Shown piece by piece: positions 1 through 8,775 of a DNA stretch of 64,000 nucleotides. This DNA is from JAPLDB01 sp038206355. Lineage in GTDB: Bacteria > Bacteroidota > Bacteroidia > AKYH767-A > 2013-40CM-41-45. The stretch spans positions 1 through 64,000 of the forward strand of contig JBBRAY010000009.1 of NCBI GenBank assembly GCA_038206355.1, written 5' to 3'. A program made the position numbers and the translations under genes. The notes beneath the pieces are model-generated. The model was not told the origin of the DNA and searched no databases. It saw nothing but the letters and a program-made list of their open reading frames with translations. Position 1 is the first letter of the stretch; each line of letters opens with the position of its first letter.

Positions 1-1413
1 ATTTACACGATTTGATGAAAATACGATTGCTTTGCCATTGTGAATGAAACGTGGTTGCAGATCATCATAAAAATCTTTTGTGATCTGTTCATACGTCCTG
101 GTCCTGAGATTGAAAACATAAATATCACTCTGTCCTTTTTGTACTGCACTCATCAGCAATTTCTGACCATCTGGTGAATAAGAGAAGTCAAGTACTTTTT
201 CAAAATTAAACAACTTGTTCTTTTCCCATTTCTTCGTTGCAGGCGTATAATAATGCAGCCACAACTGACCTTTTCTCTCCCTGATCATGGCCAGCACCTG
301 TCCGGTTGGATGCCACGCCAGCAGTGGGAATGACTGATCTGTTTCCCTGACGAAAGAACGGTATCCGCTTCGCTTCAGGTTTTTCTTTTTCTTTTTGTCA
401 ATCTCCTTCAACCATATCTTGTAACGCCCCATGTCATTGGAAACATATGCAGCATAACGGCCGTCCGGACTTACTTTTAGTTGAGAATAGACCAGAAAAG
501 ATTTTGGTTTCGATAGCAGTGGTTTGGCTTCCAGTGAATCGCGGCCATCGTCACTGGATGCATATTGCTTAATCACAGATTCCTTCCAGGCATCATTCAA
601 AGAACGCATGTTCATTCCCAGCACGTATAAAAAACCGCTTTCAATATTCCTGTTTATCCTTGTCATATAAAGCAGGTTGGAAACAGTGCTTTCTCCGTAC
701 GTATCAATAATGTACTTCCATACTGAGTGACCAGCGTACAATGCGTCTGTTCCTGTGAGGTGGTTAAAGTTGAAATATTTATTCCTGATGACTCCATCCC
801 TTAAACGGTTGTCAAGATCCACATCCCATTTATGCGAGATGTAAGAGATGAGTCCGCTGAGAAACCAATCCGGTAACGTTAGCAAAGCTGAATTCTGGAG
901 CCTGTCTTTAATGTCGCCTCCATACATCATCTGATCCATCAAAATCTTGGCAATACCTGAACGAATTTGCCTGTGAAGCTGTTCGTGGTCACCCGTAAAA
1001 TAAAGGAATACCTTATTGCCGACAATTTTTGTTACGCCACCAATATTTCCGGTATTGTCATCAGCCTCCAGTCCGATATTACTCTGCTTGGCATCACTGA
1101 GTTTATTATATATAACAAACTGAATTCTTCCATCCAGTTTATAATCAAGTAACTTTTCAATCTCCTCGAGATCTTCCTGGGAAGTCCTGCCGGTAAAAAC
1201 TGCAAGTTCCTGTCCGCCGAGGTAAAAATAAGTGTCAAAATTCTTCCACTTATAAAAACTCCAGAAGCGCTGCTCGAACTGCACACGGTTTTTACCGAAT
1301 GTCATCTGGTATCCATTGTAAAACTGCCCACTGGCAGAATAAAATGCAAAAAAGAAAACCGGGAATAATAAAAGACTAAATGGCTTTCTCAAAAAACGGA
1401 TAGAAGTTATCAT
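1..1413 (-). CDS. TolB-like beta-propeller exported protein (C-terminus cut off)
   Basis: The reading frame is open from an ATG at 1413 to the left edge, giving 471 visible residues with no stop. Residues 1-29 form a signal peptide (basic start, hydrophobic run, then SASGQF). The middle part (about 60-300) is a conserved region without a motif I can name. From about residue 310 onward there are PD40/WD40-like propeller repeats, for example SPDGRYAAYVSND and YSPDGQKLLMSAVQ, as in TolB-type proteins. Bacteroidota carry proteins of about 1000 residues with this layout, so roughly half is missing here through the window edge. It probably acts in the periplasm or at the cell surface. The next gene is divergent. 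The exact function is unknown. Confidence 0.85.
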   Translation of the reverse strand, partial: MITSIRFLRKPFSLLLFPVFFFAFYSASGQFYNGYQMTFGKNRVQFEQRFWSFYKWKNFDTYFYLGGQELAVFTGRTSQEDLEEIEKLLDYKLDGRIQFVIYNKLSDAKQSNIGLEADDNTGNIGGVTKIVGNKVFLYFTGDHEQLHRQIRSGIAKILMDQMMYGGDIKDRLQNSALLTLPDWFLSGLISYISHKWDVDLDNRLRDGVIRNKYFNFNHLTGTDALYAGHSVWKYIIDTYGESTVSNLLYMTRINRNIESGFLYVLGMNMRSLNDAWKESVIKQYASSDDGRDSLEAKPLLSKPKSFLVYSQLKVSPDGRYAAYVSNDMGRYKIWLKEIDKKKKKNLKRSGYRSFVRETDQSFPLLAWHPTGQVLAMIRERKGQLWLHYYTPATKKWEKNKLFNFEKVLDFSYSPDGQKLLMSAVQKGQSDIYVFNLRTRTYEQITKDFYDDLQPRFIHNGKAIVFSSNRVN

Positions 1414-1572
1414 ATAACTAAAAAAATCTTGGTGATGCGAATTTAAGGAAAAATGTTCATGGAATGGGGTACGGGCTATCGGGAATGCTATTTAATATTT
1501 ATGCTTATCCGGCCTGTCAAAATGATTTTTAGAAATATGAGAGGCAAATCATTTGTAATTGGTATTCATGGC

Positions 1573-1580
1573 TAACTTTG
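1573..1580 (+). promoter_or_regulatory. -7 promoter element TAACTTTG
   Basis: Exact match to the Bacteroidota -7 consensus TAnnTTTG. A TTTG at 1552-1555 lies 17 bases upstream and can serve as the -33 element. The box ends 6 bases before the ATG at 1587, so transcription would start at or next to the start codon. Confidence 0.6.
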
Positions 1581-1586
1581 CCAATC

Positions 1587-2234
1587 ATGATACAAATCCG
1601 GTCATTCACCTTCAATCCTTTCCAGGAAAACACTTATGTACTCAGCGATGAATCCAAAGAATGCGTGATCATCGATCCGGGATGTTATACCGAAGCAGAA
1701 AAACATGAGCTGGAAAAATATATCAGCGACAATGGATTCACTCCGGTGAAATTATTGCTGACACATGCCCACATTGATCATGTGCTTGGAAATAATTTCC
1801 TGTGCGGGAAATACAATTTAAAAATTGAGATGAATGTGATTGAAAAAGATTTGCTCAAATCAGCAGAGTTATATGGTGAGATGTGGGGGATAAAAGTGGA
1901 GCCTTCTCCTGCACCCGAGGTATTTCTTGAAGAAGGTGATGTGGTTAAATTCGGTAATTCTGAACTCAGGATTATTTTTACCCCGGGGCATAGTCCGGGA
2001 AGCATATGTTTTTATAATGAAGAGCAAAAAATTATTATTGCCGGCGATGTACTTTTTCATGGCAGTATCGGAAGGACAGATTTACCCGGTGGAAACCACG
2101 ATGAGTTGATAAAAAGCATTCATGAAAAGGTCTTTCCGTTAGGGAATGAATATATAGTTTACCCGGGGCATGGGCCTTCGACTACAATAGCGCATGAAAA
2201 AAAGTCAAATCCGTTTGTGGGAGAAAATGCATGA
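1587..2234 (+). CDS. MBL-fold hydrolase, glyoxalase II-like
   Basis: A 215-residue metallo-beta-lactamase-fold hydrolase of the short glyoxalase II-like group (YcbL type). The zinc motif THAHIDH is at residues 59-65, with further ligands at H135 (TPGHSPGS), D154 (AGDVLF) and a histidine in YPGHGPST near the C-terminus. It likely hydrolyses a thioester such as S-lactoylglutathione or a related acyl-thiol in the cytosol. The protein begins MIQIRSFTFNPF, the usual start of this family; a TTG nine bases upstream is in frame but lies inside the promoter box, so the ATG at 1587 was chosen. Substrate cannot be fixed from sequence. Confidence 0.92.
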   Translation: MIQIRSFTFNPFQENTYVLSDESKECVIIDPGCYTEAEKHELEKYISDNGFTPVKLLLTHAHIDHVLGNNFLCGKYNLKIEMNVIEKDLLKSAELYGEMWGIKVEPSPAPEVFLEEGDVVKFGNSELRIIFTPGHSPGSICFYNEEQKIIIAGDVLFHGSIGRTDLPGGNHDELIKSIHEKVFPLGNEYIVYPGHGPSTTIAHEKKSNPFVGENA

Positions 2235-2548
2235 TTTATATTGTACTTGATTGTTGAAATCCTATTGATGGAAGACCATGCGGCAATAGGAACCAAAGAA
2301 TTACATTTGATTTCCCGGTCACGGCAGTAGAAATCAAAAAACTATTATTGAAATCATTTAAATATAAATACCCTCAAGGCATCCAGAATAAAAATCTACA
2401 ATAAATCCTTCAACTGAAAGCCAAAGTAAATTCGCCAGGTCATTTGAATATCAAATATAGTGTGATTAAAACCAGCAACTGAGTAACTAAATAGCTCCGG
2501 CTTTAGCCATATCCTTAGAATAAATCAATTTTACGCTCGAGAATCTTT
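2235..2548. other. intergenic stretch, 314 bases
   Basis: AT-rich and without a recognised gene. One frame is open from 2258 to 2404 on the + strand (48 codons, protein-like composition) but has no ATG, GTG or TTG start, so it is not called as a gene. It may be a remnant or chance. Confidence 0.5.
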
Positions 2549-3241
2549 ATGACCAGAGTAAAAAATGTTTTCAAAATTATTTTTATTTCTCTTGGCATAT
2601 TCTCATTTGTCTTGCTTGTATTTTCCTTTACGCGCATTCCCTATGACGTGCAGGCATGGCTTGGCGCCTATAAAAGCGAATACAAATTCTATCCTGATGA
2701 AATAATTTTTCTCGGTGGCAGCGGAATGCCCAGCGAATCAAACCTGATAAGATTGTATTATGTCAGCGCACTTTCAAAAAAATATCCACAATCAAGAGTG
2801 ATGATCGTTCATCCTTCCGATGAAAATGTAATTGCAGATATGCGTGATGAACTTCTCCTCCGCGGAGTTGACTCAACTAAAATTGATATTGAAAAAACAG
2901 GAACCAATACGCACGATCAGGCCATGAACGTAATCCATCATTTTCCACGACTCCTGAAAAAACATGTATTGCTGGTAACATCAACAGAGAGCATGCTGCG
3001 AACGATAAGTACTTTTAGAAAAGCAGGTTTTGAAAGTGTGGGCGGACAATCAGCTTATGAAAATCCGATGTTTGTTGACCTTGGCTACAATTTTAAAAAA
3101 TCCGGCGGGAAAATTTATTCACCTGACGTTTCAAAAAACCTTGCACTGCGTTACAATTTCTGGAATTACCTGAAACTTGAAATTTCTTGCTTGCGCGAAT
3201 TCACAGCACTTGGATATTACTGGTTGAATGGATGGATTTAG
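2549..3241 (+). CDS. YdcF/SanA-family (DUF218) membrane-anchored protein
   Basis: A 230-residue protein with one N-terminal transmembrane segment (about residues 8-26), then a DUF218 domain. Typical features are the strand-loop IIFLGGSGMPSE near residue 50, the ESMLRT segment after LLVTS near 150, and alternation of hydrophobic strands with helices. Characterised relatives (E. coli SanA, ElyC, YdcF) act at the inner membrane in envelope integrity; the precise reaction is not established. The N-terminal anchor suggests the domain faces the periplasm. It stands alone, convergent with the next gene. Family assignment is firm, cellular role is not. Confidence 0.82.
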   Translation: MTRVKNVFKIIFISLGIFSFVLLVFSFTRIPYDVQAWLGAYKSEYKFYPDEIIFLGGSGMPSESNLIRLYYVSALSKKYPQSRVMIVHPSDENVIADMRDELLLRGVDSTKIDIEKTGTNTHDQAMNVIHHFPRLLKKHVLLVTSTESMLRTISTFRKAGFESVGGQSAYENPMFVDLGYNFKKSGGKIYSPDVSKNLALRYNFWNYLKLEISCLREFTALGYYWLNGWI

Positions 3242-3326
3242 GAAAAAGGAAAAAAAGTCATAAGTTAAAAGTCAAAAGACAAAAGTTTGGTGATTTACGA
3301 TGAAGGAATAAGTTCTAAAAAAACAA

Positions 3327-4589
3327 TTAGGTTTTTTGCTTTTTCTTCTTCGCCGCCGGAAATAAAATATTGTTCAGAATCAACCGGTAACCGGGAGAGT
3401 TTTTATGTAAGGAAAGATCAGTTGGCGGATCATACACCTGGTGTTGGTAATCTTCAGGATCATGACCGCCGTAAAAAGTCCACGTACCTTTACCGTATTC
3501 TCCGTGAATGTAACGCACCTCCCCTACTGATTTTGTTTCACCCATCACCAGCACTTCCGGTTTCAGAAATTGTTTTTTGAATGCTGTGGTTTGGCCCATA
3601 AAACCTTTGATTACTTTTTCATGATTCTGACAAAGCATGGTTGGCACCACGTCCCACTTGGCAGAAAAATCAAATAAGGTAAAAAAATCTTCATTGCGGG
3701 CAATACGCCTGTCCTGTGTATTGTCAATTTCCGAAAATTCATAAATGGTAGGATTGGTGATAAGCCTGTAATTTCTAAAAGCAAGACCTTTGGAATAATC
3801 AAGTTTTTCGTTTTGTTTTGGATCGGCCGGATCACCGTCAAACATCGTTTCGCAGATATCAACTCCTTCTGCATCCAGTGCAATATCATAGCTATCGGTA
3901 GCAGAGCACATCGCAAAAAGAAATCCCCCTCCGGAAGTGAAGTCGCGTATTTTCAATGCCACCGCCAGTTTCATTTCACTCACTTTTTTAAATCCGAGTT
4001 TTGTTGCAATCGCTTCCTGCTCGCGCTGGTTCTCCTGGTACCATGTTGCATTGTGAAAGCCCTGGTAGAAACGGCCATACTGACCGGTGAAATCTTCATG
4101 ATGTAAATGAAGCCAGTCGTACTTCGGCAGCATTCCGCGCATCACTTCTTCATCGTAGATTGTATCATAGGGAATTTCAGCATAGTTCAGCGCAAGGATA
4201 ACCGCATCATCCCATGGCAGTTTTGGAAGCCGCTTCACAGGTGAATACACCGCTACTTTTGGCGCTTTTTCCAGTTTTACCAAATCCATATTCACTTCCG
4301 GATTTGCAATCTCAGCATAAATGGCATCTGCTTGCCCATCGGCAATAATCTGAAATGTAACTCCACGCACCGTGCACTCCTTCTCGAAATTCGGAATGTC
4401 CTGAATTATGAAACTCCCTCCCCGGTAATTGAGGAGCCACTTCACCTCGACATTATTCTGAAGGACATAATAAGCGACACCATATGCTTTGAGATGGTCA
4501 CTCTGGGTATCATCCATCGGAATGAGAATCTGTGCAGAACGACCTGCAATTGACAACAACATTACCAACAGGAAAGATATTCTTTTCAT
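3327..4589 (-). CDS. Bacteroidota conserved exported protein, commonly labelled asparagine synthetase B
   Basis: A 420-residue protein with a signal peptide (MKRISFLLVMLLSIAGRSAQ). It matches a well-conserved Bacteroidota family that databases often name asparagine synthetase B. I see neither the N-terminal Cys2 of AsnB glutaminases nor an SGGxDS pyrophosphatase motif, so that name is very likely wrong. Conserved-looking segments include DWLHLHHEDFTGQYG, GGGFLFAMCSATDS and TFYGGHDPEDYQH; the GGFLFAMCSA turn resembles the nucleophile elbow of class I amidotransferase-like folds. Location is probably periplasmic. The C-terminus is lysine-rich (AAKKKKQKT). A box TATCTTTG sits 4 bases before the ATG. 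Function is unknown. Confidence 0.85.
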   Translation of the reverse strand: MKRISFLLVMLLSIAGRSAQILIPMDDTQSDHLKAYGVAYYVLQNNVEVKWLLNYRGGSFIIQDIPNFEKECTVRGVTFQIIADGQADAIYAEIANPEVNMDLVKLEKAPKVAVYSPVKRLPKLPWDDAVILALNYAEIPYDTIYDEEVMRGMLPKYDWLHLHHEDFTGQYGRFYQGFHNATWYQENQREQEAIATKLGFKKVSEMKLAVALKIRDFTSGGGFLFAMCSATDSYDIALDAEGVDICETMFDGDPADPKQNEKLDYSKGLAFRNYRLITNPTIYEFSEIDNTQDRRIARNEDFFTLFDFSAKWDVVPTMLCQNHEKVIKGFMGQTTAFKKQFLKPEVLVMGETKSVGEVRYIHGEYGKGTWTFYGGHDPEDYQHQVYDPPTDLSLHKNSPGYRLILNNILFPAAKKKKQKT

Positions 4590-4593
4590 AAGG

Positions 4594-4601
4594 CAAAGAT
4601 A
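4594..4601 (-). promoter_or_regulatory. -7 promoter element TATCTTTG next to start codon
   Basis: Read on the minus strand, TATCTTTG is followed by only CCTT before the ATG at 4589. It matches TAnnTTTG exactly; no convincing -33 TTG is visible. The spacing implies a leaderless transcript. Confidence 0.55.
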
Positions 4602-4715
4602 AGTGAAGAATAACGGAAAAAGGTGAAATAACTACTACAAATAGAAAACTTTAACAGCAGGAATGACATGACATTCAGCCGCCAAAAAAAATTGTGACAA
4701 TTGAAAACTATGCTT

Positions 4716-4723
4716 TACTTTCG
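4716..4723 (+). promoter_or_regulatory. possible -7 element TACTTTCG
   Basis: One mismatch from TAnnTTTG, 33 bases before the ATG at 4757. TTG triplets at 4692 and 4701 are possible -33 partners. It would drive the four-gene T9SS cluster. Confidence 0.35.
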
Positions 4724-4756
4724 GAATTCGAAACACGCACCATTAAATGCTTTTAC

Positions 4757-6400
4757 ATGAAACTACCTTGTACGATTCTGGTTTTATTTTTTATAACAAC
4801 CGGCAGTTTTTCTGCCAATATCACCATCATCCAGCCCAATAATGCAATTTATACTTCTGATACGGTTTGGAGATTTGTGGCAACAGGCATGGGGCACAAT
4901 GCTGTTATCGTTCAGGATACAACGCTAGACAATACATTTTTCTTTTCTACAACCGATGTTTTAATCACCCCTGTTTATGATGTCATATTCAGCCCGGCGC
5001 GAATCAATAACATCATTGCTTTTATGCAGACAGGAAAAAGCGTTTACATCCAATCTGAATATGATCTTACTTTCGATGGCAATCAGGCCTATCAAAGCAT
5101 CGTAAATATGTTGGGCGGGAGTTTTTCCTGGGCAGGAACAGTTCCCGGCGTTCTGGCACCGATGAATGTGCTGGGCACACTGGCAACCAACCCAATTACA
5201 ATTCCTCCACTCGGATATTTCTGGTATGGATGCAATGCCAGCGTTTGCAATAACTTCGACTCATTCCTTGAATACGGAGGACAATATTTTGGATTTACTT
5301 TTTGCCCACCGGCTACAGGGACCGGACGATTGATGACAACGTCAGATCAGGATTGGATTATTCAGATGACATCAACCGATCTGCTTCAAAATATGCTTAC
5401 GCTATTACTTGAACCTCCGGCCAATTGCGGACTTACTTCATCATCAATCAATCTTGGAAATGATACCGTACTTTGTTCCGGCAATCATCTTTTACTCGGC
5501 GCCGGAATTTCTGCAACCACTTACCTGTGGTCAACAGGTGCAACAACAAGCGTAATCCTGGTAGATAGTTCAGCTACTTACTGGCTCCAGGTATCAGCTG
5601 CTGGATGCACAATAGTTGATACAATTAATGTCACTTTTAGTCCGTGTGCAATCAATGCAATATTTGTTGCAGCAGATTCCAGCATCTGTCCGGGTACGTG
5701 TACTGATTTCATCAATTACTCTTTGAATGCTTCTTCATACCAATGGTTTTTTCCGGGAGCCAACCCCTCTGTTAGCACTGATCTGAATCCGGTAATTATT
5801 TGTTACAATTCTCCGGGGAGCTATGATGTGACGCTCATCGCTACAAATGGTAACCTGACGGACACGCTTATATTTCCCAACTGTATAACCGTATATCCGT
5901 TTCCTGCAGCGCAGGGAATTTTTCAGAGCGGAGATTCTCTTTTTGCAAACCAGGGTGCGGTTTCATACCAGTGGTACAACGATGGAAATTTAATTCCCGG
6001 TGCAACAGATTATTTTTATGTTGCAAATACAGGCGGAAATTTCGGCGTCGTGGCAACGAATGGAAATGGATGTGAAGTAGAAGCGGTGATCTTTGATGTT
6101 GTTGCAGGAATAAATCATTTGGCAATAAACAATTGGCAAATGGCAATATTTCCAAATCCTGTGAATAAAAAACTGGGAATCAGGATTCCGGAAATTCTCA
6201 GATGGAATAACGAAACTGTTGAGATAAAGATGTACGATGCGATCGGAAATTACATCACTACTTTTCATCCATCAGCGAATGAAAATGAAAAAGAATTGAG
6301 TCTCGACGTCAGTTCACTTTCCAATGGAATGTACTGGCTTGAATTAAACAGCAACAATAAGATACTTCATTCAAAATTTATTAAATCTACCTGGCACTAA
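4757..6400 (+). CDS. T9SS-secreted protein: amidotransferase-like N-domain, PKD and sorting domain
   Basis: A 547-residue exported protein. A signal peptide (MKLPCTILVLFFITTGSFSA) fixes the start at ATG 4757 rather than the longer frame from 4694. Residues about 20-230 form an alpha/beta domain (TDVLITPVYD, then IIAFMQTGKSVYIQSEY) that resembles ThuA/class I amidotransferase-like folds. An Ig-like segment follows (LGNDTVLCSG), then a PKD-type domain (SYQWFFPGANPSVSTD), a second Ig-like unit ending CEVEAVIFDVVAG, and a type A T9SS sorting domain (IFPNPVNKKL to KFIKSTWH). It is first of four tandem genes sharing the last three modules. Likely surface-exposed or released; ligand unknown. Confidence 0.88.
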   Translation: MKLPCTILVLFFITTGSFSANITIIQPNNAIYTSDTVWRFVATGMGHNAVIVQDTTLDNTFFFSTTDVLITPVYDVIFSPARINNIIAFMQTGKSVYIQSEYDLTFDGNQAYQSIVNMLGGSFSWAGTVPGVLAPMNVLGTLATNPITIPPLGYFWYGCNASVCNNFDSFLEYGGQYFGFTFCPPATGTGRLMTTSDQDWIIQMTSTDLLQNMLTLLLEPPANCGLTSSSINLGNDTVLCSGNHLLLGAGISATTYLWSTGATTSVILVDSSATYWLQVSAAGCTIVDTINVTFSPCAINAIFVAADSSICPGTCTDFINYSLNASSYQWFFPGANPSVSTDLNPVIICYNSPGSYDVTLIATNGNLTDTLIFPNCITVYPFPAAQGIFQSGDSLFANQGAVSYQWYNDGNLIPGATDYFYVANTGGNFGVVATNGNGCEVEAVIFDVVAGINHLAINNWQMAIFPNPVNKKLGIRIPEILRWNNETVEIKMYDAIGNYITTFHPSANENEKELSLDVSSLSNGMYWLELNSNNKILHSKFIKSTWH

Positions 6401-6427
6401 ACAGGTATTAATCCCCCCTATTTATTT

Positions 6428-8752
6428 ATGAAAAATATTTTACGTTCTTCAATTTCACTTGTGTTAATTTTATTTTTTCAAAATTCTTTCGGCCAGAAAG
6501 AAGGTAACATTTGGTATTTCGGCTCTATGGCCGGTATGGATTTCAATGGCGGCGCTCCTGTTGCACTCACCAATGGACAAATATTTACCACTGAAGGAAG
6601 TGCATCAATTGCCGATGCAAACGGAAATCTTTTATTCTATACAGAAGGGGTAAATGTTTACAACCGCCTACATGTATTAATGCCAAATGGAAACGGGCTT
6701 ATGGGTGGTACTTCTGCTTCACAGTCGGCCATTATTACTCCATTTCCAGGAGTGAGTTCGAAGTATTACATATTTACAGTACCCAATACAGCAGGTGGCG
6801 GACTACGATATTCAATCGTTGACATGACCCTTGCCGGAGGGAATGGTGATATTACATCAAAGAATATCAGCCTGCTCGCAACGAACGTCGCTGAAAAACT
6901 GACTGCCACCTATCACCGCAATGGTGTTGACTTCTGGGTAGCTGTCCACGACAATGGCGGAAATAATTTTTATGCTTTCCAGGTTTCAGGAAGTGGCGTC
7001 ACAGGCCCTGTAATCTCAACAGTTGGCGCAGTACACAACGGAACCAACCCTTGGACAGGCTGCATGAAATTTTCCCCGAAGGGAGACAAGATGGCTGTGT
7101 GTTTATACGGAACACAACAGGCAGATCTTTTAGACTTTGATAATTCTACGGGCATTTTCAGTAATCCGGCGACGATTACTTATCCGACTACTTTTTTTAC
7201 TTATGGAGTTGAGTTTTCAGAATCAGGAAAAACACTTTACATCGGAAATGTTGATTATACACCCGGGCAAATTTATCAGTACGATATGCAAGCCGGCAGC
7301 AATGCTGCGATCATCACCACCGGTCAGATTATTTATACTAACAATGTAAATATACTTGGCTCCATGCAACTTGGACCGGACGGAAAAATTTATTTTGTGA
7401 GGTACGGACTTGCATTCGCCGGTGCTATTGAATTCCCTGATGTAATTGGCTCGGGATGTACTCCGAATGATGTTGCCGTATCTCTCGGAACAGGTACAGC
7501 CCAACTTGGATTGCCGGATTTCCTATCAGGCATTTACAGGGTCCCGGTTAATGTGACAGGATTTTGTCTTGGTGATACAACTTATTTTTCACTGCCGGAT
7601 ACCGGTAACCTTGCTTCTGTCGCATGGAATTTCAGAGATGTTGCTTCGGGAATTTACAATACCTCTACCCTCTTTAATCCGGGTCACGTTTTTACCAATC
7701 CGGGAAATTACCTCGTACAATTAATTTCAACTTATCTCAATGCCAGTGTTGACACGCTGATCATTCCTGTACATATTTATGCAAACGTGAATGTAAATCT
7801 GGGTACTGATACAACGATCTGCATTGGAGAAAGTATTACGCTGAATGCTTTTTCTTCAGCCGCGACAGACTATTTATGGCAGGACAATTCCACTTCCACT
7901 ACTTTTATTGCAAGTATAACAGGTGTATATTATGTCACGGTAAGCAATGCCGGATGCAGCGCAACCGATACCATTAATCTCACTGTTGTAACGTGCAGCG
8001 CACCTGTGGCACAATTTCAAACAGTAAATGCTGCTATATGTCCGGGTACTTGTACTGACTTCAATAACCTCAGCACAAATGCAACTTCCTATCAGTGGTT
8101 TTTTCCGGGAGCCAATCCATCAGTTAGTACCGATGTAAACCCGATAATCATTTGCTACAATACACCCGGCTCTTATGATGTAACGCTGATCGCTACCGAT
8201 GGTACCCTGATAGATACATTGGTGATTCCAAATTATATTTCAGTTTATCCTTTTCCTGCGCCCCAGGGAATTTATCAAAACGGAGATACCTTGTTTGCCA
8301 ATCAGGGTGCGATATCCTATCAATGGTACGGCAATGGAATTTTTATTCCCGGAGCAACAAATTATTATTACGTGGCGACTACGAGCGGAATTTTTAGCGT
8401 GGTTGCAACTGACGGAAACGGATGTGAAGTCGAAGCAGTAATATTTGACGTTGTTGCCGGCATCAGTCAGCCTTCCATTGACAATGCGCAATTGACACTA
8501 TATCCGAATCCAGTGAATGACAAATTAACCATTCGTATTCCTGACTCCGTTACTGGAAAATCAGAGATAAATTCAATAAGGATTTTTGATGCTTTGGGTC
8601 AACTGGTTATAGAAATAACAATTCAAAATATAAACCACAAACTACCTGTTGAAATTAATACAAGTTTATTTTCAAAAGGAATTTATTGGGTTGAGGTAAT
8701 TGCAGGCCGGGGCATATTCAGAAACAAATTTGTAAAATCTACTTTTCAATAA
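6428..8752 (+). CDS. T9SS-secreted propeller-like protein with PKD cassette
   Basis: 774 residues with a signal peptide ending near NSFGQ. Residues about 24-370 are propeller-like, opening with the Bacteroidota signature NIWYFGSMAGMDFN and EGSASIADANGNLLFYTEG. A PKD-like unit follows (FCLGDTTYFSLPDTG to HVFTNPGNYLVQLIST), an Ig-like unit (NLGTDTTICIGESITL), then the cassette shared with its neighbours (CPGTCTDFNN, SYQWFFPGANPSVSTD, CEVEAVIFDVVAG) and a T9SS type A sorting domain (LYPNPVNDKL). It begins 27 bases after the previous stop, so co-transcription is likely. N-terminal half closely resembles the next gene. Binding target unknown. Confidence 0.88.
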   Translation: MKNILRSSISLVLILFFQNSFGQKEGNIWYFGSMAGMDFNGGAPVALTNGQIFTTEGSASIADANGNLLFYTEGVNVYNRLHVLMPNGNGLMGGTSASQSAIITPFPGVSSKYYIFTVPNTAGGGLRYSIVDMTLAGGNGDITSKNISLLATNVAEKLTATYHRNGVDFWVAVHDNGGNNFYAFQVSGSGVTGPVISTVGAVHNGTNPWTGCMKFSPKGDKMAVCLYGTQQADLLDFDNSTGIFSNPATITYPTTFFTYGVEFSESGKTLYIGNVDYTPGQIYQYDMQAGSNAAIITTGQIIYTNNVNILGSMQLGPDGKIYFVRYGLAFAGAIEFPDVIGSGCTPNDVAVSLGTGTAQLGLPDFLSGIYRVPVNVTGFCLGDTTYFSLPDTGNLASVAWNFRDVASGIYNTSTLFNPGHVFTNPGNYLVQLISTYLNASVDTLIIPVHIYANVNVNLGTDTTICIGESITLNAFSSAATDYLWQDNSTSTTFIASITGVYYVTVSNAGCSATDTINLTVVTCSAPVAQFQTVNAAICPGTCTDFNNLSTNATSYQWFFPGANPSVSTDVNPIIICYNTPGSYDVTLIATDGTLIDTLVIPNYISVYPFPAPQGIYQNGDTLFANQGAISYQWYGNGIFIPGATNYYYVATTSGIFSVVATDGNGCEVEAVIFDVVAGISQPSIDNAQLTLYPNPVNDKLTIRIPDSVTGKSEINSIRIFDALGQLVIEITIQNINHKLPVEINTSLFSKGIYWVEVIAGRGIFRNKFVKSTFQ

Positions 8753-8775
8753 GCAATCAACAATATTTTTTATCG

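Noticed and set aside
3317..3337. AAAAAAC/GTTTTTT hairpin as a terminator between convergent genes
   Set aside because: The stem is only A-T pairs with one G-C and overlaps the stop codon, so it is too weak to call.
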